NCBI RefSeq assembly: GCF_036237275.1
Contig: NZ_CP108352.1
Coordinates: forward strand, 1,984,001 to 2,048,000
Source of the DNA: Streptomyces sp. NBC_01353
GTDB taxonomy: Bacteria > Actinomycetota > Actinomycetes > Streptomycetales > Streptomycetaceae
Length of the DNA: 64,000 nucleotides
Reading direction: 5' to 3'
The translations under genes and the position numbers were made by a program. The stretch's first letter is position 1, and every line of letters starts with the position of its first letter. This document shows, piece after piece, positions 53,545 through 62,186 of this stretch. Under the pieces are notes generated by a model. That model saw only the letters and a list, made by a program, of their open reading frames with translations, ran no database searches and was not told the DNA's origin.

Positions 53545-55920
53545 ATGACGCCCTTGCCCACCGTCCCGACGGTCCCCACCGCCACCTATCGGCTCCAACT
53601 GCAGCCGGAGTTCCCCTTCTCGGCAGCCGAGCGGGCTGTCCCGTACCTCGCCGGCCTCGGGGTGTCCCACCTCCACCTCTCCCCCGTCCTGGAGGCCGTG
53701 CCAGGCTCCACGCACGGCTACGACGTGACCGACCACCGCACGATCCGGCAGGAGCTGGGCGGTGAGGAGGGGCTGCGGGCGCTCGCGGCGACCGCCCGGG
53801 CCCACGGTCTCGGCCTGGTCGTGGACCTGGTGCCCAATCACATGGCGGCGTCGCCCGCGCACAACCACGCGCTGCACGCGGTGCTCCGCGAGGGCCCGGA
53901 CTCGGCGTACGCCCGCTGGTTCGACATCGACTGGGAGGCGGGCGACGGCCGGGTCCTGCTGCCCGTCCTGCCGGGACGACTGCCGGAGATTCGGGAGCGG
54001 ATGCGGGTCTCCGACGGCGCGCTGCATCTGGACGGGCAGGCGTTCCCGCTCCGTGCGGGGACCGAGGGGCTTCCGCTGCCCGAGCTGCTCGACGCCCAGT
54101 GGTACCGCCTGGCCTGGTGGCGCCTGGCCCGCACCGAGCTCAACTACCGCCGGTTCTTCACCATTTCGGAGCTGATCGGGGTGCGGGTCGAGGACCCCGA
54201 GGTGTTCGGCGACACCCACGGCAAGATCGTGGAGCTGGTACGGGACGGGGTCATCGAAGGGCTGCGGATCGACCATCCCGACGGGCTCGCCGACCCGGAG
54301 GGCTATCTGGAGCGGCTGCACGAGGCGACGGGCGGCCGGTGCTGGACGGTGGTGGAGAAGATCCTCACCGGTACGGAGCCGCTGCCGCCGGCCTGGCCCG
54401 TGGCGGGGACCACCGGCTACGACGCCCTGCGGTATGTGGACGGGGTCTTCGTGGACGCGGCGGGTGCCGACGAACTCCTCGACGTGTACCGGGAGTTCGC
54501 CGGGCGGGCCGGGGACCGGGGCGGAATCTGGGAGGCGACGGCCCGCCGCGCCGCGTACAAGGTCGTGACGCACGAGCTGACCGCGGAGACGACTGCCCTG
54601 ACCCGGATCGCCGGGCGGATCTGCGCCGCCGACCCGCAGCTGCGGGATCACGCGCCGTGGGCGCTGCGGACCGCGATCCGTGAACTGCTCGTCCGCGTCC
54701 CGGTGTACCGCACGTACCGGGCCGGCGGGGAGGCGGTCCTCACCCCGGACGCGGCGCGCGGGGCGAAGGCGGCCTTCGCGGTTCCGGAGGAGGCCGCGGC
54801 CGTCGACACCGTACGGGACCTGGCGCTCGGGCGGCTCGGCGACGGTCCCGAACACGTGGCGTTTCGGGCGAGGTTCGCGCAGACGTCCTCCGCGCTGCGG
54901 GCCAAGTCCGTGGAGGACACGGCCTTCTACCGCTACACCCCGCTGCTGTCGGCGAACGAGGTGGGCGGGGATCCCGGCCGTCCCGCCGTCGCGCCGGAGG
55001 AATTCCACGCGTACTGCCTGCGGCTGGCCCGGGACTGGCCCGCCACGGGGACGGTGCTGACCACGCACGACACCAAGCGCAGCGCGGACGTCCGGGCGGG
55101 GATCGCGGTTCTCTCCCAATGCCCGTCGGTCTGGGCCGCGTTGCTGGAGGAGGTGGCCGGGGTGCCGGCGCCCGATCCGCATCTGGCGTGGACGGCGTGG
55201 CAGACCGCGTTCGGCTTCGGCACCCCCGATCCGGACCGGCTCGGTCCCGCGGTGCTGAAGTCCGTACGGGAGGCGGGTCTGCACACCAGCTGGACGGAGC
55301 CCGATGCGGTGTACGAGCGGGCCGTGACCGACTTCGTGGCGGCGGGGCCCGGCCGGATTCCGCTGCGGGCGGCGTCGGAGGCGGCGTTCGCGCTGGAGCC
55401 GCACATCCGGGCGCAGATGCTGGGTGCGACGCTCGTGCAGCTGACGATGCCGGGTGTGCCGGAGCTCTACCAGGGGACGGAGCGGGAGTACCGGGCGCTG
55501 GTCGACCCGGACAACCGACGGCCGTTCGCGATCGCGCCGGACGACGACAAGACAGTGCTGGTCAGGGCGGCACTGCGGCTACGGCGCCGGCATCCGGAAC
55601 TCTTCGGCGCGGCGGGAAGCTACATGCCGCTGCCCGCGTCCGGCGCCGCGGCGCCCCACTGCCTGGCCTTCACCCGAGGCGAGGGCGCCACGCCGGAGGT
55701 GGTCACGGCCGTCACCCGACTCCCCCTGCGCCTCGCGGAGGCGGGCGGCTGGCAGGACACGGAGCTGACCTTGCCACCGGGCCCGTGGTTCGACCTCCTG
55801 GACGGCGTACGGGAGTTCCCGGGCGGCACGGTGAAACTGACCGAACTCTTCGACGAACGCCCGGTGGCCCTGCTGAGCCGCAAGGCCGTGCGCGAGGGCG
55901 GCGCGCTGCGACACGCGTGA
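53545..55920 (+). CDS. treY: Malto-oligosyltrehalose synthase
   Basis: A 791-aa GH13 protein. Motifs: PTATYRLQLQPEFPF at the start, LSPVLEAVPGSTHGYDVTDH, VVDLVPNHMA, GLRIDHPDGLADPEGYL (nucleophile Asp), WTVVEKILTG (acid Glu) and TTHDTKRSADVRAG near the end, all typical of TreY. It converts the reducing end of malto-oligosaccharides to alpha,alpha-1,1-trehalose. TreZ is encoded 6 kb downstream, GlgX 2 kb upstream. Length is in the family's usual range (around 720-830). Confidence 0.96.
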   Translation: MTPLPTVPTVPTATYRLQLQPEFPFSAAERAVPYLAGLGVSHLHLSPVLEAVPGSTHGYDVTDHRTIRQELGGEEGLRALAATARAHGLGLVVDLVPNHMAASPAHNHALHAVLREGPDSAYARWFDIDWEAGDGRVLLPVLPGRLPEIRERMRVSDGALHLDGQAFPLRAGTEGLPLPELLDAQWYRLAWWRLARTELNYRRFFTISELIGVRVEDPEVFGDTHGKIVELVRDGVIEGLRIDHPDGLADPEGYLERLHEATGGRCWTVVEKILTGTEPLPPAWPVAGTTGYDALRYVDGVFVDAAGADELLDVYREFAGRAGDRGGIWEATARRAAYKVVTHELTAETTALTRIAGRICAADPQLRDHAPWALRTAIRELLVRVPVYRTYRAGGEAVLTPDAARGAKAAFAVPEEAAAVDTVRDLALGRLGDGPEHVAFRARFAQTSSALRAKSVEDTAFYRYTPLLSANEVGGDPGRPAVAPEEFHAYCLRLARDWPATGTVLTTHDTKRSADVRAGIAVLSQCPSVWAALLEEVAGVPAPDPHLAWTAWQTAFGFGTPDPDRLGPAVLKSVREAGLHTSWTEPDAVYERAVTDFVAAGPGRIPLRAASEAAFALEPHIRAQMLGATLVQLTMPGVPELYQGTEREYRALVDPDNRRPFAIAPDDDKTVLVRAALRLRRRHPELFGAAGSYMPLPASGAAAPHCLAFTRGEGATPEVVTAVTRLPLRLAEAGGWQDTELTLPPGPWFDLLDGVREFPGGTVKLTELFDERPVALLSRKAVREGGALRHA

Positions 55921-56206
55921 ACCCCCGTCGGCCCACCCCCGTCATGGGCCTGGGCCGCGCCGGCACGGCGCCCACCCGTGCCTCGCCAGCCCCCGCTGTG
56001 GGGGGGCGCCCACCCCACCCCGTTGCAAGCAACTGCACCGCCGGGACGATTGCCCACAACCAGGCGGGGCAGGGATTGAGGGCGGGCACCGCCCTGCCGA
56101 AGAGGTGGCCGCGGGCGGGGTGAGGGTGGGATCCGCCCTGCGGAACGCCTGCCCACGACCCCGGGGTGAGGTGGGCGTCGACCGGTGGAACGGACCGATC
56201 GTGCCC
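55921..56206. repeat. Second intergenic block of the REP-like repeat
   Basis: No gene seen in this 286-bp gap. TTGCCCACAAC (56050-56060) is identical to 51934-51944, and 56121-56160 matches 51961-52000 at about 32 of 40 positions (TGAGGGTGGG, GCGGAACG, GCCCAC). The same family is thus present twice, on either side of the MFS-treY pair. Confidence 0.6.
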
Positions 56207-57271
56207 CTAGCCCCCGGGCCGTACCAGGAGGTTCCGTGGGGCTCGGGTGATCACGCCCGTGCGTTCGGGGCGGAAGCCCTCCGCGAGGCGGAGGTGGGGC
56301 ATCGCGTGGAACAGGGCCCGTAGGGCGTACTCGGCTTCCAGGCCCGCGAGGAGGACCGCGGGGCAGACGCCTCTGCCGTAGGTGAGTTGATCGGGGTCGT
56401 CGCGCAGCGGGTCGTAGCGGTCGGGGTCGCGGAAGCGCTCCGGGTCACGGCTCGCGGCCCCGATCAGCAGCGCGACGGGCTCCCCCGCCGGGATCGTGCC
56501 GCCGCTCACCCGTACCTCGGCGCCGGTGCGCCGGACCGCGATCTGTACGGGCGGGTCGCGGCGCAGCGACTCCGTCCAGGCGCGGGCGATCTGCCCGGCC
56601 GGGGCGTCCAGGAGGGCCGTCGCGTGCTCCCGGTCGACGAGCACGTTGGCGAGAAAGTTGGCGAGGGCCTTCTCCCGTACCGCGATCTGGCCCGTGCACT
56701 GACCGGCGAGCGCGGAGGCGGCGCGGCCGCGGACCAGCCGCATCATGTCCCGGTACGGCACTCCGACGGCGGCGGCGACGGTGCCGGCGGGCAGCCAGTG
56801 GCAGAAGTCCGCGACCAGGTCGGCCTGGCGACGGTCGGCGATGCGGCGGGCGAGGACGAAGGCGGTGCGGGCGGCGACGCTCCGGAGCTCGCCCTCGTCG
56901 ACATCGACGTGTGTCTGCGCACACGGCGGGTCGCCGGGCCGGTGGCCGTGCGTGAAGCGGGCGTCGGTGAGGGCGCCGGCGACATCGGCGTACCGGCTGA
57001 GCACCCAGGCCCGCAGCAGCGGGTCGTAGGTGAGCGGGAACTCCTCCCGCAGCACCCGGTGGACGCGGTGCGGGTCCCGGCCGGCACCGGGATCGAGGGG
57101 GCTGGGCGCGACGGTCCGGCTCGGCGACCGCTCGGCGACGAAGGGCGCGTCCGCCCGGACCCGCGCGGCCCCGGGGCCGTTCGCCCATACGCGCGGGGCC
57201 TGCGCGGGCTCCATGCGCGGCACGGCCGCCCAGCCGTCCGGCCGTATGCCCGAGTTCGACTCGTCGTTCAT
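56207..57271 (-). CDS. Cytochrome P450-like protein, atypical
   Basis: A 354-aa protein, shorter than typical bacterial P450s (about 400). It has HPxx-type PHRVHRVLREEFPLTYDPLL, ExxR as ESLR, IPAGEPVALLIGAASRDPERF and a heme-ligand region YGRGVCPAVLLAGLEAEYA where the His before Cys is missing and Phe is Tyr. The I-helix lacks the acid/Thr pair used for oxygen activation. It might bind heme but act differently or be inactive. No redox partner is adjacent. Confidence 0.75.
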   Translation of the reverse strand: MNDESNSGIRPDGWAAVPRMEPAQAPRVWANGPGAARVRADAPFVAERSPSRTVAPSPLDPGAGRDPHRVHRVLREEFPLTYDPLLRAWVLSRYADVAGALTDARFTHGHRPGDPPCAQTHVDVDEGELRSVAARTAFVLARRIADRRQADLVADFCHWLPAGTVAAAVGVPYRDMMRLVRGRAASALAGQCTGQIAVREKALANFLANVLVDREHATALLDAPAGQIARAWTESLRRDPPVQIAVRRTGAEVRVSGGTIPAGEPVALLIGAASRDPERFRDPDRYDPLRDDPDQLTYGRGVCPAVLLAGLEAEYALRALFHAMPHLRLAEGFRPERTGVITRAPRNLLVRPGG

Positions 57272-57575
57272 CGTGCCCCCTGTCGGAACACCGTGAGTGC
57301 GTCTCCCCACCCCACCATCGGGTAGGAGCCACCGCAGCCCGCAAACCGCCGAACGGGTGACGGTGACGCGCCTTGGCGGGCGCGAGAGGGCCCCCGGAAC
57401 GGCTCGCCGACTCCGCGGCGGTGGCCGTGCCGGCCGCCCGGGCCGGCTGGGGACGCGGCGTGACGTCCGGCCGGTCGGGACGGGTTCGGACGTCAGGGCG
57501 TTCGGGCCGGTGTCGGACACCCGGCCCGAACAGCCGGACGTCCGACACCGGACGCCCGGCCGGTCGGCCCCGCCC
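57272..57575. other. Gene-free interval with GC-rich inverted repeats
   Basis: Between the P450-like gene and the MMPL stop. GTTCGGGCCGG (57500-57510) pairs with CCGGCCCGAAC (57521-57531) as an 11-bp stem, the likely terminator of the MMPL transcript. Further related GTCCGACACCGG-like segments make the region self-complementary. No gene seen. Confidence 0.6.
57500..57531 (-). terminator. 11-bp hairpin downstream of the MMPL gene
   Basis: GTTCGGGCCGG and CCGGCCCGAAC are perfectly complementary; inner GTGTC/GACAC can extend the stem with a bulge. It lies 45 nt after the MMPL stop. Confidence 0.6.
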
Positions 57576-59771
57576 TCAGGCCTCCACCGGCGTCGCCGGT
57601 ACCACCGGCGCCGGCACGCGCGCCGACCGGGCGGCCGTCGCCGGGCGTCGCGGCCACCAGGCACGCTCTCCCAGGAGGGCCATCGCCGACGGGAGGATGA
57701 TCGCGCGCAGCACGATCGCGTCGAAGAGGACGGCGACCGTCAGGCCCACCGCGATCTGCTTCATCTCGATGCGGTCGATGAACAGGAAGCTGACGAAGAC
57801 CGACACCATGATCACCGCGGCGCTCGTCACCACACTCGCCGAGCCGGCGATCCCGTCCACCACCGCCTGCCGCGTCGGCACCCCGCGCCCCACGGCCTCC
57901 CGGATCCGGCTGACCACGAAGATCTGATAGTCCGTGGAGAGCCCCACGAGGATCGCGAGCACCAACAGCGGCGTACGGGAGCCGACGAAGCCCAGCGACT
58001 CGAAGCCGAGCAGCCCCTCCGCCCAGGTCCCCTGGAAGACCAGTGTGAGCACGCCCCAAGCCACCAGCACCGCCGCCAGGTTGAGCAGCGTGCCGAGCGC
58101 CGCCATCACGACCGAGCGGAACGCGGCGTACATGATCGCCAGGGTGGCGAGGGCGACGAAGAGAATCACCCAGGGCAGCCGCTCCCGCTGATGCGCCGCG
58201 TAGTCCGCGCCGGCCGCGATCTCGCCGGACACGGCCCACTGCAGCCCCGGCACTCCCTCGACGGCCGCCGGCAGCAGCTGCCCGCGCACCTTCTCCAGGG
58301 AGCGGCTCGCCTCGTGCGAGTTCGCGGCGTACGGGACGGGCAGGGCCAGCAGCGCCGTGCGCCCGTCCTCGGCCGTCCGCACCACCGGCGCCCGGTCCTG
58401 CGCGAAGAGCGCGTCGCCGCGTGTGGCCTCGGCCAGCTTCCGAAGCGGCGCGGCCGGGTCCTCTCCCCGTACGAGGACGAGGTGCGCGGGCCCCTCGGAA
58501 GGGAAGGCCGTCACGAGCCGGTCGTACGCGGCGACGGCCGGGATGCTGTCCGGGAAGGTCTCCTTGCCCTCGGTGCCGAGCTTCATGCCCAGCGCGGGCG
58601 CGGCGAGCGCGACGGTGGCGACGAGACCGGCGATCAGAGCGACCAGCGGGCGGCGTACGACGGGCCCCAGCAGCCTGGTCCACAGGCGCCCCTCGCCGCC
58701 CGCGCGGCGCCGGCGGGCGAGCCGTCCGCCGTCCATCCGGTGGCCGAGCTTGGCCAGCAGGGCGGGCAGCACGGTGAGCGAGCCGCCGACGGCCACCAGC
58801 GTGACGAGGATCGCCCCGGTGGCGATCGAGGAGAAGATCACGTCGCCGACGAGGTACAGAGCGGCGAGGGAGAGGGCGACGGCGAGACCGGAGTCGACGA
58901 CGGCCCGTCCCGAGGTCGCGGCGGCCAGTTCGACGGCCCGGGCGTGGGAGATCGTGCCGCCGGAGCGCTCGCGCTCCTCCCGCGCCCGCTTGAGGTAGAA
59001 GAGCGAGTAGTCGACGCCGACGGCCATGCCCATCATGAAGATCACGCTGAGCGCCGCACCGCCCGCGTCCGGGAAGACCCAGGAGGCGAGCCCGTACAGG
59101 CCGACCGAGCCCGCGAAGGCGAAGACGGCGAGCAGGACGGGGATGCCGGCGGCAAGGACCGCGCCGAAGACGACGAAGAGGATCAGGAAGGTGACCGGGA
59201 GGCTGATCATCTCGGTCCGCTGGAGATCCTGGCCCTGCTTGTCGTTGACGGCGACGGAGATGGAGGCGCTGCCCGTCTGCTCGATCCGCAGGCCCGGGTG
59301 GGCCTGCTGGACGGCGGCGGTCTGTGCGAGGAGCGCGTCGACGTCCTTCTTCGCGGTCTCCCGGTCCCCGCGCAGGGTGACGGCGATCCGCAGGGCGGCG
59401 CCGTCGCGGGTGGCGACCGGCTCGCCGACCGACTCGACGGCGGGCAGGCCGTCCATCCGGCGGCGGATCTCGCCCGCGGCGGCCGCGGGTTCCTCCCCGG
59501 CGGTCCGGGCCGTGCGCTCGATCAGCACCTGCTCGACGGGCGGCGGGGTCAGCCCGCTGCCCGAGGCCATGGCCTCGGCCCGTCCCGCCTCGCCGATCCA
59601 GAAGTCGGCGAACGAGCCCTTGTTCGTGCCGACCGCCGCCCCCGCGCCGATGCACAGCGCGAGGAGGAGCACCCAGCCGGAGATGGCCTTCCACGGGTGC
59701 GTGGCACACCACTGCGCCGTTCGGACCGTGACCGGAACTCTGTCCTGGGGCTGCTGACCTCGTGTTCTCAT
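57576..59771 (-). CDS. MMPL/RND-family transporter
   Basis: A 731-aa membrane protein starting MRTRGQQPQDRVPVTVRTA behind GGGAGG. It shows the duplicated RND layout: a first helix (WKAISGWVLLLALCIGAGA), an extracytoplasmic domain, six helices with VGVDYSLFYLKRAREE, then a second half with VGLSTDYQIFVVSRIREA. The paired GxxxDY motifs carry the proton relay Asp-Tyr. Streptomyces MmpL-like proteins export lipids or antibiotics. An 8-bp inverted repeat upstream suggests a TetR-type regulator. Confidence 0.92.
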   Translation of the reverse strand: MRTRGQQPQDRVPVTVRTAQWCATHPWKAISGWVLLLALCIGAGAAVGTNKGSFADFWIGEAGRAEAMASGSGLTPPPVEQVLIERTARTAGEEPAAAAGEIRRRMDGLPAVESVGEPVATRDGAALRIAVTLRGDRETAKKDVDALLAQTAAVQQAHPGLRIEQTGSASISVAVNDKQGQDLQRTEMISLPVTFLILFVVFGAVLAAGIPVLLAVFAFAGSVGLYGLASWVFPDAGGAALSVIFMMGMAVGVDYSLFYLKRAREERERSGGTISHARAVELAAATSGRAVVDSGLAVALSLAALYLVGDVIFSSIATGAILVTLVAVGGSLTVLPALLAKLGHRMDGGRLARRRRAGGEGRLWTRLLGPVVRRPLVALIAGLVATVALAAPALGMKLGTEGKETFPDSIPAVAAYDRLVTAFPSEGPAHLVLVRGEDPAAPLRKLAEATRGDALFAQDRAPVVRTAEDGRTALLALPVPYAANSHEASRSLEKVRGQLLPAAVEGVPGLQWAVSGEIAAGADYAAHQRERLPWVILFVALATLAIMYAAFRSVVMAALGTLLNLAAVLVAWGVLTLVFQGTWAEGLLGFESLGFVGSRTPLLVLAILVGLSTDYQIFVVSRIREAVGRGVPTRQAVVDGIAGSASVVTSAAVIMVSVFVSFLFIDRIEMKQIAVGLTVAVLFDAIVLRAIILPSAMALLGERAWWPRRPATAARSARVPAPVVPATPVEA

Positions 59772-59795
59772 ACGGGCCAGCCTCCCGTCGGAGGC

Positions 59796-59824
59796 GACAC
59801 CGGTCACTGGTGGACTCCGGTGTC
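59796..59824. promoter_or_regulatory. Operator-like inverted repeat upstream of MMPL
   Basis: GACACCGG (59796-59803) and CCGGTGTC (59817-59824) are perfect inverted arms with a 13-bp spacer, centres 21 bp apart (two turns). It lies 25-53 bp before the MMPL start. No adjacent TetR gene is present in the window. Confidence 0.55.
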
Positions 59825-59932
59825 CCGACGGGGGGTTACCCCCACCCGCACGGGAAATCCCCTACCGAGCCCGGCCGTTGAGCGGCACGCCGGAGGGCCG
59901 TTCGGCAATACCCGGCCCGGCCGCCGCGCCGT

Positions 59933-60481
59933 TCAGCGAACCGACAGCCGGAACGACATCTGCCCGAACGCGACCATGTCGCCCGCCCGCACGGCCACGG
60001 CGCCCGTGACCCGGCGACCGTTGACGCTCGTACCGTTGGTCGACCCGAGGTCGCGCAGGACCCACATACCGCCCTGCAGGGAGAGTTCGGCGTGCAGCCT
60101 GGAGACCGTCTCGTGGCTCAGCCGCAGCCCGTTCGCCGGGTCGCGGCCGATCCGCAGCGGGTACGGACCCGGTTCGGGCAGCAGCAGCTTCGGCAGCCGC
60201 TCGGCCTGCCAGGCACGGCCGAGCTTGGCCGTGAACGCGGACATCTTCTCGACCGCGCCCACCACCCGCCGCGTCCAGCCGGACTCGGTCTGCAGATCGG
60301 CGGTGAGCAGGGCCAGTTCGTCCGGTCGGCGCGCGACGAGCGCGCGCTCCATCCGGTAGAGGAACGTGTCGTGCGAGAGCCTGCCCTGCGCGGCACCCTC
60401 ACGGAGCAGCACCAGCGCACGGTCCCGCTCGGCGTCGGTAAGCCGCGCGGAGTGCGTGGAGAACTCGAAAGGCGTCGTCAC
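59933..60481 (-). CDS. DUF1707-FHA domain protein
   Basis: A 182-aa protein starting GTG. Residues 8-63 match the DUF1707/SHOCT-like N-terminal segment (RLTDAERDRALVLLREGAAQG, RMERALVARRPDEL). Residues 105-182 are a forkhead-associated domain (YPLRIGRDPANGLRL, SHETVSRLHAELSL, LRDLGSTNGTSVNGRR), which binds phosphothreonine peptides. This pair is common in actinobacteria and links it to Ser/Thr kinase signalling. It lies between the MMPL gene and the regulator remnant. Confidence 0.9.
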   Translation of the reverse strand: MTTPFEFSTHSARLTDAERDRALVLLREGAAQGRLSHDTFLYRMERALVARRPDELALLTADLQTESGWTRRVVGAVEKMSAFTAKLGRAWQAERLPKLLLPEPGPYPLRIGRDPANGLRLSHETVSRLHAELSLQGGMWVLRDLGSTNGTSVNGRRVTGAVAVRAGDMVAFGQMSFRLSVR

Positions 60482-60578
60482 ACCGTGATTGTCGGTCCGA
60501 GGGGCCTGACGTGTCCAGAACGGGGCTCGTCACAAGGCCGGCCGGGGCGTGAGCGGCCTCGTGGACCCCCGGTTCCTC

Positions 60579-60987
60579 CTACCGGCTCGCGAGATCCCGG
60601 AGCGCCCGTTCGGATGCCGAGCCCGGTTCGGCGGCGAAGAGGTCGAGGCCGCAGCACGAGGGCGCGTCGGGCAGGGAGACGCGCTCGCCGTGCAGGGTCA
60701 TCGCCCACGACCGGGTGGTGCAGCACGTACTCCCGGGACCGGACCTGGGCGACCGTGTGCTCCGCCCACATACGGGCGAAGTCCGGGCTCAGCTCCCGCA
60801 GGTGCTCGATGTGCGCCGCGAGTCCGGAGTCGCCCCGATACCGCCCGAGCAGAACGCGCAGATGGGCGACGTGCTCGGCCGCCGCCCGTTCCCAGCCGGT
60901 GCGGTGCAGTTCGCGCCCGTACGGCTCGGTGAACAGCAGGTGCGAGAGCGTGCGGCGGTGCTCCGTCCCCGCGGCGCAGATCGGCAA
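60579..60987 (-). pseudogene. Frameshifted remnant of an MmyB-type XRE regulator
   Basis: The first part (TEHRRTLSHLLFTEPYGRELH, HLRVLLGRYRGD, SPDFARMWAEHTV, YVLHHPVVGD) matches the MmyB-like ligand-binding domain of Streptomyces XRE regulators. At about 60706-60710 the frame changes: after GGCGATGACC the family continues in a different frame as MTLHGERVSLPDAP, SCCGLDLFAAEPGSASE and RALRDLASR, ending TAG at 60579. The N-terminal HTH is also missing. The gene is thus truncated and frameshifted, unless a sequencing error explains the shift. Confidence 0.75.
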
Positions 60988-61123
60988 GCTCGTCGAGAGC
61001 GCGGTCCGCCGTCAGGCGGGCGAGGCCAGGCTCCCGAGCGCCAACTGACGCCGGAACAGGCCTGGACGTCGCCACCAAGATCGCTGATACGGTCTGCGCA
61101 CTCGACTCCCTGGGGGATATGAC

Positions 61124-62113
61124 GTGACCGCGTCCTCGAACAGCACGACCGACGGCCTGATGGTGCGCCCGCTCTCCGGGTCCGAGGAGCTGGACCTGTT
61201 CTGCCGGCTCAGCTACGTCCTCGACCACGAGCTCGAGGACGACCTCGCCACCGGCCGCCGCGTGCCGGCGTGGATGTGGGTCGCCCTGCGCGGCGACCGC
61301 GTGCTGGCCAGGCTCTCCTGGTGGACGAACCAGGAGGGCGGCGAGCCGCTCTTCCTCGACTTCTTCGACCTCGACCCCGAGCTGCCCGAGCAGGAGCGCG
61401 CCGAGATCGGCCTGCGGCTCCTGGAGACGGCGACAGCCGCGGTCGTACCGGCGGGCACGGCCCGCCCCGAGTTCAACCGGTACATGCCGCCGGACTGGCG
61501 CGAGGTACCGGAGACCCGCGCCCGGCTGGAGACGCTCTTCGGCGTCCTGGAGGCCTCCGGGGCCCGCCCGCTGGTCGAGCGGCTGCGCCTGGAATGGCGC
61601 CCCGGCACCCCCCTGCCGGAGCCGAAGGGCCGTCTGGAGTTCCGCCCGGTGCGCGATCGCGAGGACCTCGTCGCGCTGATGACCCCGGTCATGGAGGGCA
61701 CGCTCGACGCGCACGGGCAGGCCGACCTCGGGTCCGGCATGTCGACCCGCGAGGCGGCGGAGCAGCACTACGACGAGGAGTTCGCGCACTACACCTCGCC
61801 CCAGGAGTGGTGGCAGGTCGCGCAGCTGCCGGAGAGCGGCGAGCCGGTCGGCTTCGTCGTGCCCGCCCGGAACCACTACAACCACACCATCGCCTACATC
61901 GGTGTGCTCCCCACACACCGCGGCAAGGGCTACATCGACGACATCCTCGCCGAGGGCACCCGCATCCTGGCCGGTCAGGACGTGCCCCGCATCCGTGCCG
62001 CGACCGACCTGGGCAACGTACCGATGGCGAAGGCCTTCGCCCGCGCGGGTTATGTGAACTTCGAGCGGCAGATCGACTTCGTGTGGGACACGCCGGGCGC
62101 GGCCCAGTCCTGA
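61124..62113 (+). CDS. GNAT-family N-acetyltransferase
   Basis: A 329-aa protein starting GTG behind GGGGGATATG. It looks like a double-GNAT: residues 10-160 a degenerate copy (VALRGDRVLARLSWWTNQEG), residues 175-320 with the acetyl-CoA motif VLPTHRGKGYIDDILAEGTRIL and NVPMAKAFARAGYVNFE. It acetylates an unknown amine. It lies between the MmyB remnant and treZ, with no evident pathway link. Confidence 0.88.
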   Translation: MTASSNSTTDGLMVRPLSGSEELDLFCRLSYVLDHELEDDLATGRRVPAWMWVALRGDRVLARLSWWTNQEGGEPLFLDFFDLDPELPEQERAEIGLRLLETATAAVVPAGTARPEFNRYMPPDWREVPETRARLETLFGVLEASGARPLVERLRLEWRPGTPLPEPKGRLEFRPVRDREDLVALMTPVMEGTLDAHGQADLGSGMSTREAAEQHYDEEFAHYTSPQEWWQVAQLPESGEPVGFVVPARNHYNHTIAYIGVLPTHRGKGYIDDILAEGTRILAGQDVPRIRAATDLGNVPMAKAFARAGYVNFERQIDFVWDTPGAAQS

Positions 62114-62186
62114 CTGCCAGGATGGACGCCGTAGTCGCTGTCGCTGTTGCCGTGGCGTGTCGTCCATCGACGAGGGGATCCGACCG

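Noticed and set aside
52231-55404. Minus-strand 1057-codon frame read as one large protein
   Set aside because: Only the last 410 codons are a real MFS transporter; the upstream part is antisense to treY.
57297-60359. Plus-strand 1020-codon frame
   Set aside because: Runs antisense through the MMPL and FHA genes; it is the complement of their third-position GC and has no domain signs.
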